Below, one piece after another: positions 1 to 12,913 of a DNA stretch of 64,000 bases (the first letter of the stretch is position 1; the number at the start of each line of letters is the position of its first letter). The notes below the pieces were generated by a model. It was not told the DNA's origin, searched no databases, and worked only from the letters and a program-made list of their open reading frames with translations. The stretch spans positions 372,001 to 436,000 of the forward strand of contig JABYQU010000028.1 in assembly GCA_022264855.1 (NCBI GenBank). Reading direction: 5' to 3'. The position numbers and the translations under genes were made by a program. This stretch comes from Lenzites betulinus. Taxonomy: Eukaryota; Basidiomycota; Agaricomycetes; Polyporales; Polyporaceae.

Positions 1-2
1 CG

Positions 3-947
3 CGATACACTGTTACTCATCCATTTTTCAACACTGGTGGAACTATTACGATGGCGGTACCGGCGAAGCGATTGGTGTACATGGGTGTGCCTGCCACTCG
101 CAGTGAGAAGGACGAAAGTTTCGAGGTACTACCCTCTTCCCGATCCTCCATTCGCGCAATCTCCACCTTTCTATCTACCCGACCAGGAACGACGATATCT
201 TGATTATCTGAAAGCGTATCAAACCACGGGAAAGCCGCCACCGCCATGTCCAGCCACTCCGACGGATCCTCAGCAGCGCACGGCCCTTGGCCTGCCGCCA
301 TTGTTTGAACCTCTGATAGAGGATGAAGCATTACCGAATGGGACCACCTCAACACCAATATCTGCGGCGCCGTCCGGCGCAACGCCAAATCTCCTTGCAC
401 AGGGCTTTGTGTCCACGAAGGTGCAGGAGTATGGCAGTGACACGCTCTTTGAGAACATTGTCGCGCAGCCGGAGTACGCGAAGTGGTCCCCCGAGGTTCG
501 TCATTATACGCTCTCCATCACCGCGCGTGCCCCAAACAGTACTATCTCTCTACTAGGAGCTACGAGCAGAGGCATACAAAGCGGGCAAGAAGTTCGCCGA
601 CGTCCCACCCCCTCAACGACGTAAGTCCCCATTTGCGTTTGGTAGCGTTTCTCATGGTTCTCGTTGATGTCGTTGCTCGCAGCATTGCTACTTACTACGC
701 CGTCCATAGGCGTCGTAATTCCTACCGCCCCGCAAGCTATGACAGATAGTTTGCAAAGTATTAATAGCATGCCTCCATACGATCAACATAGTTTCGAGGT
801 GCGTCACACTCTTTTGGGGTGCGAAATAATGCTCAACTGACTGATTGATCCGCATAGGAGCTGCGTCTCGCTTTCGTGCGCGCCGGCCGACCACTCACGT
901 CCCCGGAGATTATTGCTCAAAACGCGATCCTACGACTTACGGTGTAA
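3..947 (+). CDS. Nucleoporin-like protein with three S(F/P)E-E(L/R)R motif repeats (5' partial)
   Basis: Five exons can be joined in one frame: 3-125, 187-495, 557-620, 683-798 and 858-947, ending in TAA. Every intron has GT-AG ends and is 59-62 bases long. The product has three related motifs: DESFE|ERRYLDYLKAY, PEYAKWSPE|ELRAEAYKAG and PPYDQHSFE|ELRLAFVRAG, the last two preceded by ENIVAQ or QSINSM. This resembles the S-x-E-E-L-R-x-x-D-Y segment of Nup98/Nup116-type FG nucleoporins as I recall it, which would place the protein at the nuclear pore. Linkers are rich in Pro and Thr. The frame is open to the left window edge, so the N-terminus is probably outside; the first internal ATG is at 51. 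No FG repeats are visible in the part seen, so the nucleoporin assignment rests on the motif alone. Three of the four introns fall at the same motif position. Confidence 0.55.
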
Positions 948-2779
948 TTTATCGCTGGACTGGCATGCTCTCGCTATACCCTGTACATCATCCGCTGCTC
1001 GTGCTAATTTACATGCTTTCAAGTTGTTGTATCAATACTGAACACTTTCGTTTATCTAACGCAAGCTTCTCTGAACCTGGTGGTTGGACGACGGCTTGTC
1101 GGGCCAATTACACAGGTCCCCACCAGCGCACCTCCGATCGGGCTTTCACCCGCTTCTTTATAGGCAAGGTGTTTATCCACAACAGCTCCGTGCTCTACTG
1201 GTCAAGACGCGACTTAATCGTTCGTGGTCTACCTCGTACAGCTCATACAGCCGGGTTGCGATATCTCACCTCGCGTAGTCCTCGCGTGCAAGATTACCTG
1301 GACCAAAATTGAAGGAGCAGCGCTTCCTGCATGCTCCTCCTCCAGGCGAGCAGGATTACTGAGAATACGTCCCAATCTCGATCCAGGAACTCCGTCTATA
1401 AACATGCGAAGCTGACTATCATGGCCGCTGCGCTTGGAGAGTAGATCCCAGCCCCCTAGAGTTTCGGCGATCTCTCCGCGTAAGTCCCCCGAGTTAAGCC
1501 ATTAGATCACGAAACGCTACGCAAGCAGGTCTTACGAATGGTTTTTTTCCCGCTCTGCAAGGCACTCCGTGCGTGAATGGCCATCAAGCATGATATTGGC
1601 GATCCCTCGCATCGGTGCGTACTTGAGTCCTTATCCTAGTACACCTACCAGTGATCCCGATACTATCAATTGACGTTCTTACCCGAACCCCAGAATCCCA
1701 GATGATCAGAAGTCCAGGGTGTTCGCGCCCTCACGTCGTGAATGCTTGACTACGTATGACGCCGTCCCGGGAAGGACTTCGGTACAGGCCCGAGCGTGGC
1801 TTCTGGCGGCAGGCTGCAAGTTGGCAAATGGTGCACGTCCGAGTTTGGCTGCCGTGCCTGGTAGACACGGCACAATCATCCGAAGACCCCTACTCATCGC
1901 ACGAGCGCGCCGCGGCGATGAAGTCTTACCGTGCCGTAAGGTCTCTTATAAGTTAGACTGTCTACGATTTCGATCACCTTTACTCACCAGCTGTGCTGCG
2001 CGCCACCGCGCTCGCTGCCTCAGGTTGCCTTTCGGTTCCACGAATTTGAAGTACAATGCAACATCCAGTCGGTCATCTGGCGCCGTCGACCCAGGTGTGT
2101 TCCCACCGCGCCCAGGCGGGCGACTCAGATGGGTTCCCATCCCCCAGCCGCGTGCACCACGAGGGACTTCGCGAGGCGGAAGCTTTGCCCTTCTTCTGCG
2201 GGGCTCCGTCACGAGAACTTCAGATGTCTGGCTGACGTATGGGCACTCGCGTGTGCAGCCAATCGCATCATGATGCGCTTGCCGGCTCCCAGGCGAAGGT
2301 AGCGCGGCCGAGCCTTCATACCAAGTTTGATCGGAAACTCCCGTATCGCCATCGTCGGGGCGCGTCTGGGACGGCGAAGATGTCACGGCAAAGGTGCGAT
2401 TGCCCGCCAGTGCTGTCCCCGTTTCGGCTACTACCAGCACTCCGGGGGCATGGTCCCCCGTAATAAGCACTAACGGCTCTCTGCACGAGGACTCCATCAC
2501 AATCCAGGGCCGAAGACAGTATGTTTCAAAAAGTACTGCCTGTGGTGCATGCTGGCTGCACTCCTGGCGTCCCGTCGAGTGTTGAATCAGCATGCAGCAG
2601 GACTTTTTGCGATCCGTATGAGACAGAGCGGTGTTCGACGTTATAGCACACGCGCCCGTCGCGCAGGGTTGTTGGCATCCCCACCCATGATTAGCGTGGT
2701 TGTGCCAGGAGCGTGTCACGGCGACTGGCTAACGGCAGCTAACGGCTGGGCCGAGATGATTCTCCGCTCCCACACGTAA
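948..2779. other. Intergenic region without a recognisable gene
   Basis: Long open frames exist on both strands (for example 1719-2273 plus and 1946-2719 minus). They overlap each other, have no intron structure and no recognisable motif, and look like chance frames in GC-rich DNA. No repeat or RNA gene was seen. Confidence 0.5.
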
Positions 2780-2786
2780 TATATAA
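2780..2786 (+). promoter_or_regulatory. TATA box of the first P450 gene
   Basis: TATATAA lies about 80 bases upstream of the ATG at 2865, a normal distance for a fungal TATA element. It supports that start. Confidence 0.5.
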
Positions 2787-2864
2787 GAAGCAGGACCCTC
2801 TTATCGACCGGGCGACCGTACCTGCACCTCCGTCCGCACATCCCACCCACCCCGACCATCGCCC

Positions 2865-5280
2865 ATGGGAGCCCTTCTGCTGTCGGCTGTCTTCGGGGGC
2901 CTTGCGCTCGTTTACTCTATTTATCGCTTCCTGACACGCCCGTCGATCTCTGACCTCCCGGGACCGGAGTCGACGTCGTTCTGGCTCGGTAAGTGCATCA
3001 TGCATGCTGGCGCTTCGCGTGATGTTCGCCTGCGCGGAACCGCAGTGATATCAGCCACAGCTGACAGGCGCGCCCGCAGGACACCTCCCCGCGCTGTTCA
3101 CGGAAGAGGTGGGGAGCACTGACTTCAAGTGGCAGGCACAGTATGGCGGGATCGTGCGCGTGAAGGCGCCCTTCGGGGTACGTGTGTGCAGCTGGCATTC
3201 CCCGGGCCGCGATGCTGATGGTTCGGGGCGCTTGCGTTTGTTCAGGAGGACATGCTGTGGATATCAGACCCCAAAGCGTTGCAGTACGTCTATCAGACGT
3301 CTGGGTACAATTTCCCAAAGCAGCCCGAACGACGCGTGCTTTCCCGGTTGATTGGAGATACGGGCTTGACCTGGGCAGAAGGTGCGTGGAGCGCGCGCAC
3401 GGCCGTTCGCTCGTGTTCAGTGCTACTCCAGTCGCGTTCTCGATCCTCACATAGGATTTGCGCGTAGGTGATGTACACAAACGTCAGCGGAAGGTGATGC
3501 TTCCCGCCTTCGGACTATCAGAGTCGAAAGCACTATTGCCAGTCTTCCGACACTACGCCGAGCAGGTATGACTGACTATTGCCAATGGGCCCATGACGAT
3601 CCCAGGCTCCATTGATCATCATTGCGTTTGCTGTCCAGGTGACGCTCAAGTGGAAAGATTTGCTGACGGAACAATCTCAACCCTCGATTGTGCTGAATGT
3701 GCACCACTACGTCGCGCCAGCAACATTAGATGCTATCGGCGAGGGTGCGTGCAGTACCACACTTACAATGCGAAATATCTGCTCGCTGATGTGCGTTGTG
3801 ATGTAGCGGCATTCGATTACAAACTCGGCGCGCTCGACAATGAAACTAGTGAACTGGCTAAGGCCTACAGTAATCTCGTGTATGGCTCCCTGGCAGAAGG
3901 CTGGTTCAACCTGAGCTCACCGTATGCTTACCCGCAGGACAACGATCTTCTCTGCGCCATCCAAAGCGAAAATGTTCATGACAAACCTGGCGCACTATGT
4001 CCCGATGGGCATCCAGGACTTCCTTTATGAGCATCTTCCGGGCAAGGGTCTCGACAAGGCACGCTTCAACCGCCAAGCGGCACACAAGGTTGCAAACGAG
4101 TTGCTCGAATCGAAGACAGAGGCGCTTCTGATGGGCAAGGGCAACCGCGACGTCATGAGCATCTTGGGTGAGCTCAACCTCACCCGAAGTTCGTCTCGTT
4201 CTGGCGGCCTGATTATGCTCCCCCCGACACAGTGAAAGCCAATGCGGCAGAAGTCGGCGCGGGAAAGCTGAGCCACGGAGAGATCGTAGCACAAATGCGG
4301 TCGGTACTCTTATACTCATGTCTACTTCACGCGGAGGAACCAAATTGACCTTCGCCCCGCACCCCACAGGACAATCCTTCTCGCTGGGCAAGAGACGACC
4401 TCGAACACGCTCAGCTGGGCGCTGCTCGAGCTCGCGCGCCAGCCGCACATCCAAACGCGCCTCCGCCGCGAGGTGCACGCGATGGAACGCACGATCCGCG
4501 AGCGCGGCGACGCAGACTTCTCCGTCGCCGACTTCGAGGCAATGCCGTACCTGCAGGCCGTCCTGCGCGAGGTCCTGCGCTTCTACTGCGCGGTGCCGCA
4601 CACGTACCGCCAGGCGCTGCACGACGACGTGCTCCCGCTCTCAAAACCGGTCACGACGCGTTCTGGCAAGGTCCTGCACGAGGTGCCCATCCGCGCCGGC
4701 CTCAGGCTCATTCTGTCTATATGCGCGTACAACCGGTGGGTGCTGTGTTTCTGAGCCGGCGCCGGCGTGTCCCTGACTGGGCGATCGGGCGCGCATTCAG
4801 GGAGGCGGACGTCTGGGGCGAGGACGCGCATGTGTTCAACCCTGAGCGATGGCTCTCGGACGCGACGAAGCCGAAGCGCAGCACCAACGTCGGCGTGTTC
4901 GCGAACCTGTGCGTATCTGCTCATCGCGCTCTTACCCCTGTTTCCGGCTTATTGGTCCCTGTGTAGGCTGACTTTCGCGGCCGGCGTCCGGGGGTGCATC
5001 GGCTGGCGATTCGCGTGAGTCCTCCCTTCGTTCGGCGTGCTCTAAATGCGGAGTGTCTTGCCTCTGTAATGTCCGCTCACGGCGCCCTTCCGGTCACAGG
5101 GTCTACGAGGTCCAGGCGTTCCTCACGGAGCTCGTTTCAAACTTCCAGTTCGAGCTCACGCCCGACGTCGCGCGCGTGTGCAAGACCCAGGCGATCGTGA
5201 TGGTGCCCACTCTCGCGGGCGAGCTCGAGAAGGGCGTCCAGCTTCCGCTCCGCGTCTCCCTCGCCCCGCGCGACGAGTGA
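2865..5280 (+). CDS. Cytochrome P450 monooxygenase (first)
   Basis: Haem-thiolate monooxygenase anchored in the ER, multi-exon and apparently intact. It opens with a hydrophobic anchor of about 22 residues (MGALLLSAVFGGLALVYSIY), followed by a proline-rich hinge (DLPGPES). The N-terminal domain carries DPKALQYVYQTSGYNFPK and a C-helix region (HKRQRKVMLPAFG). The I-helix reads AGQETTSNT (exon near 4371-4735). The K-helix ExxR is EVLR in LREVLRFY, the PERF-like motif is FNPERW, and the haem loop is FAAGVRGCIGWRF with its cysteine ligand (about 4976-5017). The last exon runs to TGA at 5280. Reading requires about ten short GT-AG introns. The estimated length, near 530 residues, is normal. It resembles the large basidiomycete CYP5144/CYP5150-like families as I recall them, but subfamily and substrate cannot be set by eye. 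No redox partner lies nearby. Confidence 0.9.
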
Positions 5281-7499
5281 GCACCGGGTGGGCTAGGGCC
5301 CACTAGGGGGGCTTGGGATACGACTACTCAAATGTCTCCGATGTTGTATATTGTGGGGTAGACGCGGCCCGTTCGCTCGGGCGCACGCATCTTCCGTCCG
5401 CCAGCCTCCATATCCTATACACACACACATCGTTTACATCCTCCCCTCGCTAGTTTCATCTTGGATATCGATACTGCATGCACTAGATACCCGCTCGCTC
5501 GTTCACCCTCACCCCTTCATCCTCACCCTGGGAGTTCAGCGCTCCTGACTCACCTCCCACATGCCCTCTGCAACCAATTCAATCCGAACCAAAACACTTC
5601 ATAATGTATCAAACACCAGGTCCGTCATCGGCGCTCGAAAATCATGACCTCAGCCTCGCCTGTAGCGCGGTGGCTGCTCGATAATTGTAAGTAGAAGACA
5701 ATAGTAGAGGAGACAAGTAAGAGGAGGAAGTGGAACGAAGCAGGCAATGATGTTGAGATGCACACACGCACACGTGCAAGACATCGACTGCAACTCAGAT
5801 CAGGGGGCATACATTCCGATTATGCAAGGAGCTGGGCTACAGAAATCGCGGTGTGCACGAGGGGGGAGAAGGTTGCTGCCTGAGGCCTGAGTTTCCAACC
5901 CACCGCACAAAAAGCAGGGGAAGGGCGGAGAAGGGCAAGGGGAAGAGGTAGCGGTATCGGGTAGAGACAGTAATTGTGTATGTGTAGAGGACGTGAGGGG
6001 GAAACAGAACGTCAGCATACGACGCGCCGCGCGCTGCCGGCTGTATGTATGTGCAGGTCATTGCGCGAAGCGCATAGGGAGCGTACAGTAGAGCAGTGAT
6101 AGCAGAGAAGTCGTAGAGAGCGGCGGGCGTGTGTATGCGTGGTAGGAGACAGCAGATTGCAGTGTAACAGCGTCAAGCAGCGGGCAGTGCGCGGCAGCAA
6201 GAGCTTGTGGTAATTGTTCTAAAGAGCTACTGGGCGCCGCAGAAGCTATGTGTAAGCAAATCGACCTTCACACTCCAGGAAATATACTTACAGTAGTAAG
6301 TTTGGCAGCCTCGGTGTGGTTGCCGTGGCGAAGTCCGGTGATGTTGTGGATAGCTGGGGGTCGTACATATTTTGATCGGCCGCGTATGCGTGCACGTCGG
6401 GATATGGACAAGTGGGCCAACGGTGGCAGGTCGGCGTACCGCCACAGCTTGGAGGATCGTCCACAGCATTTCTTGGCAAGGGCCGAGGATACCGGAAAAG
6501 GTCAGGGAAAGGAGAAAATTGCGATGGATGATGCGACGGTACAGTTGTACCGTAGAGATGTGGTATGGCGTGTGGCGTGGGCGATGTATGACCTTGGGAC
6601 CTAGAGCGTGCGGTAACAACGGGCGCAGGAAGTGGGGAACGAAGGGGGGGAACGAAAGAGAAGAAAGCGTGAATGCAGCGGGAGACGCGGGGAAGCAGGG
6701 CATCCTACCGCGTTTGTGTGTCCCCGTCCACATCCATTACCACTCTCCTGCTCCTCGATTTGTCGACTCCTTCCCATCCGCTCTCCCGGCCTTTGTGTCC
6801 GTGCGCCGTGGCTCGCTCAGTCAGCGCGGTGTGGCGGGCCATGAGAGTCCTCCCTCCCGCGGGCCCGACGGCGCGTTATGCATGGCGCAGGGTGGTACAA
6901 GGTGCATATATACATATGCCACACGATGCCGATCTTTTCAAGATCGGCCACCGTGTTAGCTGTCCCGCGAGTCGAACAGCGACGTGTGCGCGTACGTCGA
7001 GCGCGAGTTCGCAAAGCACGCCGCGTGCTGGCGCGCAGCGGCTGCCTTGCCGCTCACCGTGCTCACGCGCTGCATTGCTGTCGCGGGGTGTAGCGCGGAG
7101 GGCGTGTCCACGGACGACCCGCGCCGTGTCGCGCCGCCGTTATCGACTACCGGCACGCGCGGGCGTTCGGCAGAGGGCCGGAGGAGCCAGCGGACGGCGC
7201 GCATCCCGTGGCAGGATGTGCCGGTTGGGTCGTTCGCGGAGGGGAGGCTGGATGGGGGGCAGAGTTTATTACGGAGGAAGCGTATGCTGTCGGAAGTTAG
7301 GTAACGAACAGATGGATCATCAGAGAAAGTGGTGTCAGCGTATGAATGATCAATGGACGTCGGTGGGAAGGACGCACAAAATGAGCGTTGCGCAGAAACG
7401 CGCGGGACAGGTATCGGAGCGCGCGAGCAGCTTGCGGTATACCCGGTTTGAGTTGACGATTCTAGAGCGTCGGGATAGCTCGTTGTCAGCCACCTACTG
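5281..7499. other. Intergenic or unresolved region
   Basis: The stretch 5600-6700 is purine-rich on plus with several pyrimidine-strand open frames of low-complexity Ser/Pro/Thr/Cys composition, which I do not accept as genes. The GC-rich part 6950-7300 has open frames on both strands (6956-7582 minus, 6984-7304 plus). It could hold the 3' end of the minus-strand membrane-protein gene, but I could not link it with confidence. Confidence 0.4.
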
Positions 7500-9334
7500 C
7501 CACTCACAGAGAATGTAGATAGACGAATAGGACTTACATGATTACGACTAAAATTATGCGAGAACGTGAACGTTAGATACATAATCCGAGGTGGTGGCTC
7601 GAAGTCTTCGTATGTGGACTCACAACTGAGGTAGAGTGTCGCCTATAAGTCGGAATTAGTTTTGCTGTCCTCCGCGAGCGAGATACAACATTAGCAACTC
7701 ACGAAAGCAGCGGTCCCTATGAGCCAAGATAGGCACATACTGCAGTGAGTACTGATGAGATATATACGAAGGATAGATGACTCACCAGACGGATCGCTGT
7801 TCATATACAGAACCACCTATCATGGATCAGTATTAGCATGCGCCCACACACGTCAACTCCACCAAACGACATTTCAACATGACGCCGTATCATACAACGT
7901 GAACACCCGTACGACATAGTTCGACTATCCTTTCCGTCGCGCCGTCGCGCCACACCTCACAGCCGCCACCATTCACTAGCACGTTCCAATTTTTCTTACC
8001 ACGCCGCGTGCAATCAACCACACCTACGCGACCTACCATCCCACCAAGACAGAAATGCAACGAATTTAACCAAAGACTCACCGACATCACAAGCGCACCT
8101 GCCCAAATGACGCCCAGCTCACAGACGTCTTCGCGGACCACCACATGCGCAAGCTTGCTTATGCCGAAGCAGTGCTCCGCGCGGCAGACATAAATCGCGC
8201 GCAGCAGCGCGGCGAAGAACGTTACGGTCGCTAGCAGCAGGACTAAGAGCGTAGAAGGAAAGGGGTGTGTGAGTCAGCATTGAGCGTATGCAAGAGGGGG
8301 AGGCGGCCTCTGATTTGTCAAGGCGACGTACCACATGCTGTTTGCGCGTATTGGAAACCGCGCCCGTTGAGAACCGCTGGGGTCTGGATCATTCCTGCCA
8401 CCAGGTGTGTACTTTAGTATTGCGTTTGATGCACCGGATTGCCTTGCTAACATGCATAGCAGGTTACGGCGTGGGGGGAGGGGCGAGAGAAAGCGCACCT
8501 CTTATCAGTACGCCCCAAAACAAGAACCGGAGCACGTCGATCACGATGCACAGCCATGTCTTCTTGTACATGAACGATCTGCGGACCAGACGCGCGCGAG
8601 CGTTAGCGTGTTGTTACTTACAAAACATATGACCATGCGCGAAGACGCGCAATGGGAGACGCGATTACTCACATGCGCAGCAGGATGATAGAGAACGCGA
8701 GGCCGAGCGCGAAGCCCGCGGTGACCTGGAACAAGACGCGCGAGCGCACCAACGTCAAGAACAGACATGTAAGTGTACCGACAGACATACCGCAGCGATG
8801 TACCGCAATGGCTGTGAGCGCATGTGCCAAACACGTCAGATTGCATCCTTCGTGATCCCGATGCGTGCGCGCGAGCGCAGTTGGTACTCACATTGATGTA
8901 AACGACGGGGAATGTGTCGAGGAAGATGACGGTAGCGAGAACGGAAGTAATGCCGAGGTAGCGGGAGCCGAAGTAGAGGAGGAATGTACCGATGCGGCAG
9001 CCGTGCTTGCCTCGAAGCAGCTGCCAGTCCCAGGAGAGAGTGGAGAGGAAGTCCATACTACCATTGGGAGCGTGCGTGGTCAGCACGCGCTCTGGACTGC
9101 GAGATGACGCTTGTAGAACGGAGGAAGTACGCACAATGCATAACCGGTAACGAGTTGCGTGATGATCATGCCAAGAGTGATCTCTGCGAGGAGGGGACGG
9201 AGAAACGAGGTGAGTATGTTACCCCCCAAACTTCGAGCAAAGAGGTGCGGGGAGGTAACGGATGCCAGATACGAAGACTCACTGGAGGAGGTAGCGGGAC
9301 CACCTGGCTGGAAGGGGTCATCTTGCGCTTCCAT
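7500..9334 (-). CDS. Multi-pass membrane protein, DUF6533-like basidiomycete family (3' end uncertain)
   Basis: Likely a polytopic membrane protein of the basidiomycete-expanded DUF6533-like group, biochemical role unknown. The start at 9334 gives MEAQDDPFQPGGPATSS, followed by an exon with a hydrophobic helix (GMIITQLVTGYAL). The next exon has the family-like STLSWDWQLLRGKHG, then FLLYFGSRYLGITSVLATVI and a segment ending PVVYIN. Further exons give LTCLAHALTAIAV, RVLFQVTAGFALGLAFSIIL (8656-8760), RSFMYKKTWLCIVIDVLRF, LVAGMIQTPAVLNGRGF and ATVTFFAALLRAIYVC with CELGVIWAGALVMS (8090-8230). A possible later exon gives VVLYMNSDPS near 7800. All join through short introns with good GTGAGT-type donors. 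Downstream of about 7800 the exons are tiny and I could not fix the stop. It pairs with the plus-strand relative at 12.9-15.1 kb. Confidence 0.65.
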
Positions 9335-12300
9335 CTGGGGGAGACGCGCCGCCAGAAGAACGCCGCCAGCTTGAACGTCTATGCCTTACGACCAGGGTTT
9401 CGCGCGGGCTGGTGATGAGAAGACTCGAAGTAACAGGGGTAAGAGAGTGGCTCAGATAGGAATGTCAACTAGAGTGGTGGAGGGCAGATCCTCGCGGGGA
9501 GCATGCACCAAATGGTGACGTCGAGGGCGACTGCCGGGGGGAAGGGTGGCGAGAATGAATTCGAGAAGGCCGGCCTCCAACTGTAAGGCCGATTTATCCA
9601 ACAAGGGTGAGAGCCCAGCAGCGAGAGCGGGCGTGTGCGGAAACCGGGCCACGGCGGAGGGGGGAGAAGACTACAGTATTTCGTTTGCAAATGACTGTAA
9701 AGAGCTCGCGGCTTCCGTCAGGGCGCGCGAGGCGTGGACTCAGAACGCGAACCGGAGGCAAGAGGCGAGTTCCGCCGTCGAGCCCGTCCTTGCACCGTCC
9801 GGGACGTAAGCGAGCAGCCGAGCCAGATCGGGTTACGTACTCTGGCATCGTCCCTCCGAGCGCCCGCGCGCGCATTGACACAAGCGGCGATCTCAAGCTC
9901 CCCGTGCGTCGCGTGTCTGGTACTAGCAGCGGCGATTTCAACGTTCGACAGCGGCCAACCATGCTGACTTGACTGGAAGAACCGCAGGCGCGGCGACTTG
10001 TAGACTCGTGGCGGCGCTGTGCTCCACGAGCGTCCCGGTAGGCGAAATTCCCCCACGTGCGAGCGACAACCCGCTCACCGGAGTTGCACTGGACGTGAAC
10101 ATCCGTACGTAAATCGCCTCGTCGTCCGGGGAAGCTGCGGAGCGCGGACAACGTTAATGGGCAACGGCGGACAGCGGTAGATCTGTTCCCATGCACCGCA
10201 CGTCCGTTGGCGTCTCTTGAACGTCGCATTGCGACGATGGTATTGTCAACAGGATCATGGCGGTGTAGCGGTATGTCCCCTTCCTCTATTGTAAGCTTGG
10301 AGGCGACTCATTACTCACTTTATAGTTCATCAACCTAGGAGATTAGCATTATGATTATGCATCACGCGAAAACCTGCTAATTCATTATCATCGAAACCCG
10401 CTTCATCCCACGTTTGCTTGTCAGTGAGACACGCGAGGAAGTTGACGTCCAGCGACAGCGGTAGCGGCGGGCCCGGAGCATACGCGACGCTACCTGTGCC
10501 TTCCCCTTACATCCACGCGTTGGAGTGCAGCGACCTGCGCTGCCGCGAAACTCCGCAGGATGGAGGCAAACATGGGGGCGAGATCCCGCAGGCCTCATGG
10601 TCTTGGAACCGGCAAATGGTCGTACGTATCTGGAAGAAAGATTGGTTAAGTATAGGTGCGTGGCACACCTCAGCGGTCCTGGATCGTGCGGGTGCGCGAA
10701 GTCGGCCTTCGGGACGGCGCGTGGGAGACGATGCCTGACGACCGGTCCTCCGTCCAACAGGTTACGGCACAGATTCCGCAAATGCGACGCGACGCGAAGC
10801 ATTCCGGCACGAGCTGGACACCGACGAGTGCCTGTTCGTCGCTGAGACTGGCTGAGAACACGAATCCGATGCCAGGTTGACTTGTTGATTGGCCCGCCCA
10901 TCCAGGCCAAGAGTTTGGGTCCTCGAGCGGCGTGGCCACTAGACGCCGATGATCGCCGGATACGCAACTCGGGCATCCCGGACGCAAGTCGGCTCCGGTT
11001 GCGCTGGCCGAGAAAGAGGCCAGCATTTGCTGTAAGTTGCGCGAAAGAAGCTCGAGCTTCGGGCCGTGTCGCGCGTCCAGTGCTCATTAATCGTGATCAG
11101 CATATCGTCATTCATCCGAGTTGACCGAAGAAGCATGGCACTACACCTCATTCCACAATGGTTGCCAACTTGCATGCTGCACCTGACATCACGAAGAGGA
11201 GCCAGGAAAATAGCAAGGCAACCATTCTAAACCCCGCAGATGCCATGGGAATCGAAGGGGCTGCGCTGCGAGATGCAACCAAGCTTTGCTGCAAATCTTG
11301 CTGGGAAGTCCGCAGTCCTCAATCATGATGGTTCACGACCCTGATGAGCCTGGGCCTCAAGCATAGGCACCAAGGGCGAGAGCATGCACGGGACGCCTTG
11401 GTTGCCAGTCAGCAATCGATACGCACATTTTGACTCTGTGAGCTGGGATTTATTACTGAAGTACTTGCCAGACTAGGGTGACAGGCGGAGCGTACGGCTG
11501 GTCCGGAGTCCGGACATCGGATCGCGGTGGTTTGCTAACTTCTTGAGAGTGGGTAGTGGGGGGAAGAAAGCGAACAAAGGAGGTATGTACCTCTCTTATA
11601 TACTTGTGTCTCCAGTCGAACGCCACATCGCGGTTGATCACGCTCAAGGGCAATGGAACGACTGTCAAGGTGGAGCGATACGACCCCCAATGGAACCAGG
11701 AAGGTGATTGTCGTGTGAAGGAAGTTGAATCTACCGTTCTGACTGGCTCGAACCAAGATATCATCAGGTCAGGTATTATGTTCACAACTAAGCATACATA
11801 CCATTTCAATGTTATACATTGCAGCGACATCCCATGTGAGCTTTCATCACAAGCGTAGGGTTGCTTATGTCGTTTTGAATGTGGCATTTCGTAAAGCGAA
11901 GAATGGCGTTGCGCACTGTGAAGGTGTCCCTGGAGCGCTCGTGACCGCGTTTTTGCCTTTTTGGGTATGTTTATCTTACTGCTCTGTGGAGGTGACGTGA
12001 ATGCAGAAAAACATACGAAGTTGAACATATACCCTTCCACACGGATTCGCCTGTGATGTATGGATGCCGTAGAGAACACAGCGCATGAAGTTCTGTAGAT
12101 TTGCCTCCGTGAATTAATCACGGTTAGCAAGTAAGCTTTAACGTTATACCGTGAACTAGCGACGCCACCCGGTCACTGCCGGCGTTTGCTATCATTCCCA
12201 AAAGGGCAATCATATTCAGTCCTACACGGATTCCCATCGCCAAGCTTCTCCCTCTCAACCCGCGCAACCCAAAACCGTGTGGGCGGCGATCCCACCTCTG

Positions 12301-12913
12301 TTTTGTCGGCTCGTTGATGTCCATGCACTTTCGACAGCTTGAATGGGAGCGATGGCAGGGTATGTGGCGCAACCCCTGTTCCTTGTACGCTCGTTTGTAT
12401 CGGATGAGCTAAGCGGGCAAACGTTCGTCGCACATGTTAAACGGTGTCATAGACGACAACGCATACAGTGCTATGATGCTGAACTCATGCACTAAGCTAC
12501 CCATGCGCAGTTTGTGTCTCAGCCACGCAAGGTTACTAGCGTGGCACCCAAACGCTTATTGGTGATGAGATTAAGTTATTTTTCCCCAGGCTTAGCGAGC
12601 GTTGGGGTGACAATCAGCTTTCGCGGGGGTTCAAACTTACTCAATGAAGCTAGGTCTCTCGGCCGTTGAGCGGGGCCACCTGATGATGTGACATGAAGTG
12701 TTCCTTACTAGCCACCACCACCACCACCACCTCACGTACACAATCAGGGACAGACGACCGTCCGCCCTTTGTATCAAGCATATAACATTGCTGGAAGCAG
12801 GGGCCGGATGGGTCATATACTCGGAGCCCTGCTAGACCTCCCCTCCTTGTCACATACTGTTAAGAATCTTGATCCCACTCGCCGCGGACGCTCGGTCGAA
12901 ACCTGCGAGCAAC
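9335..12913. other. 3.6-kb region with possible gene remnants only
   Basis: No complete gene was found. A minus-strand frame at 10330-10494 encodes a coding-looking peptide (LDVNFLACLTDKQTWDEAGF) that ends in TGA and loses its frame upstream. A plus-strand frame near 10680-10740 contains RVREVGLRDGAWE, faintly like the V-E-V-G-P-R-D-G start of HMG-CoA-lyase-type enzymes. Neither connects to other exons. A short (CCA)n run is at 12712-12731. The rest, including open frames at 9594-10229 and 11453-12130 on minus, is unrecognised. Confidence 0.4.
12712..12731 (+). repeat. (CCA)n microsatellite
   Basis: About six and a half perfect CCA trinucleotide units in non-coding DNA. Confidence 0.8.

Noticed and set aside
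1946..2719. 257-codon minus-strand open frame overlapping a 184-codon plus-strand frame
   Set aside because: No recognisable motif, high Trp/His/Cys content, no splice context, and mutual overlap. Typical of chance frames in GC-rich DNA.
6227..6733. 168-codon minus-strand frame in the purine-rich region
   Set aside because: Low-complexity Ser/Pro/His/Thr composition, no motif, no intron signals.
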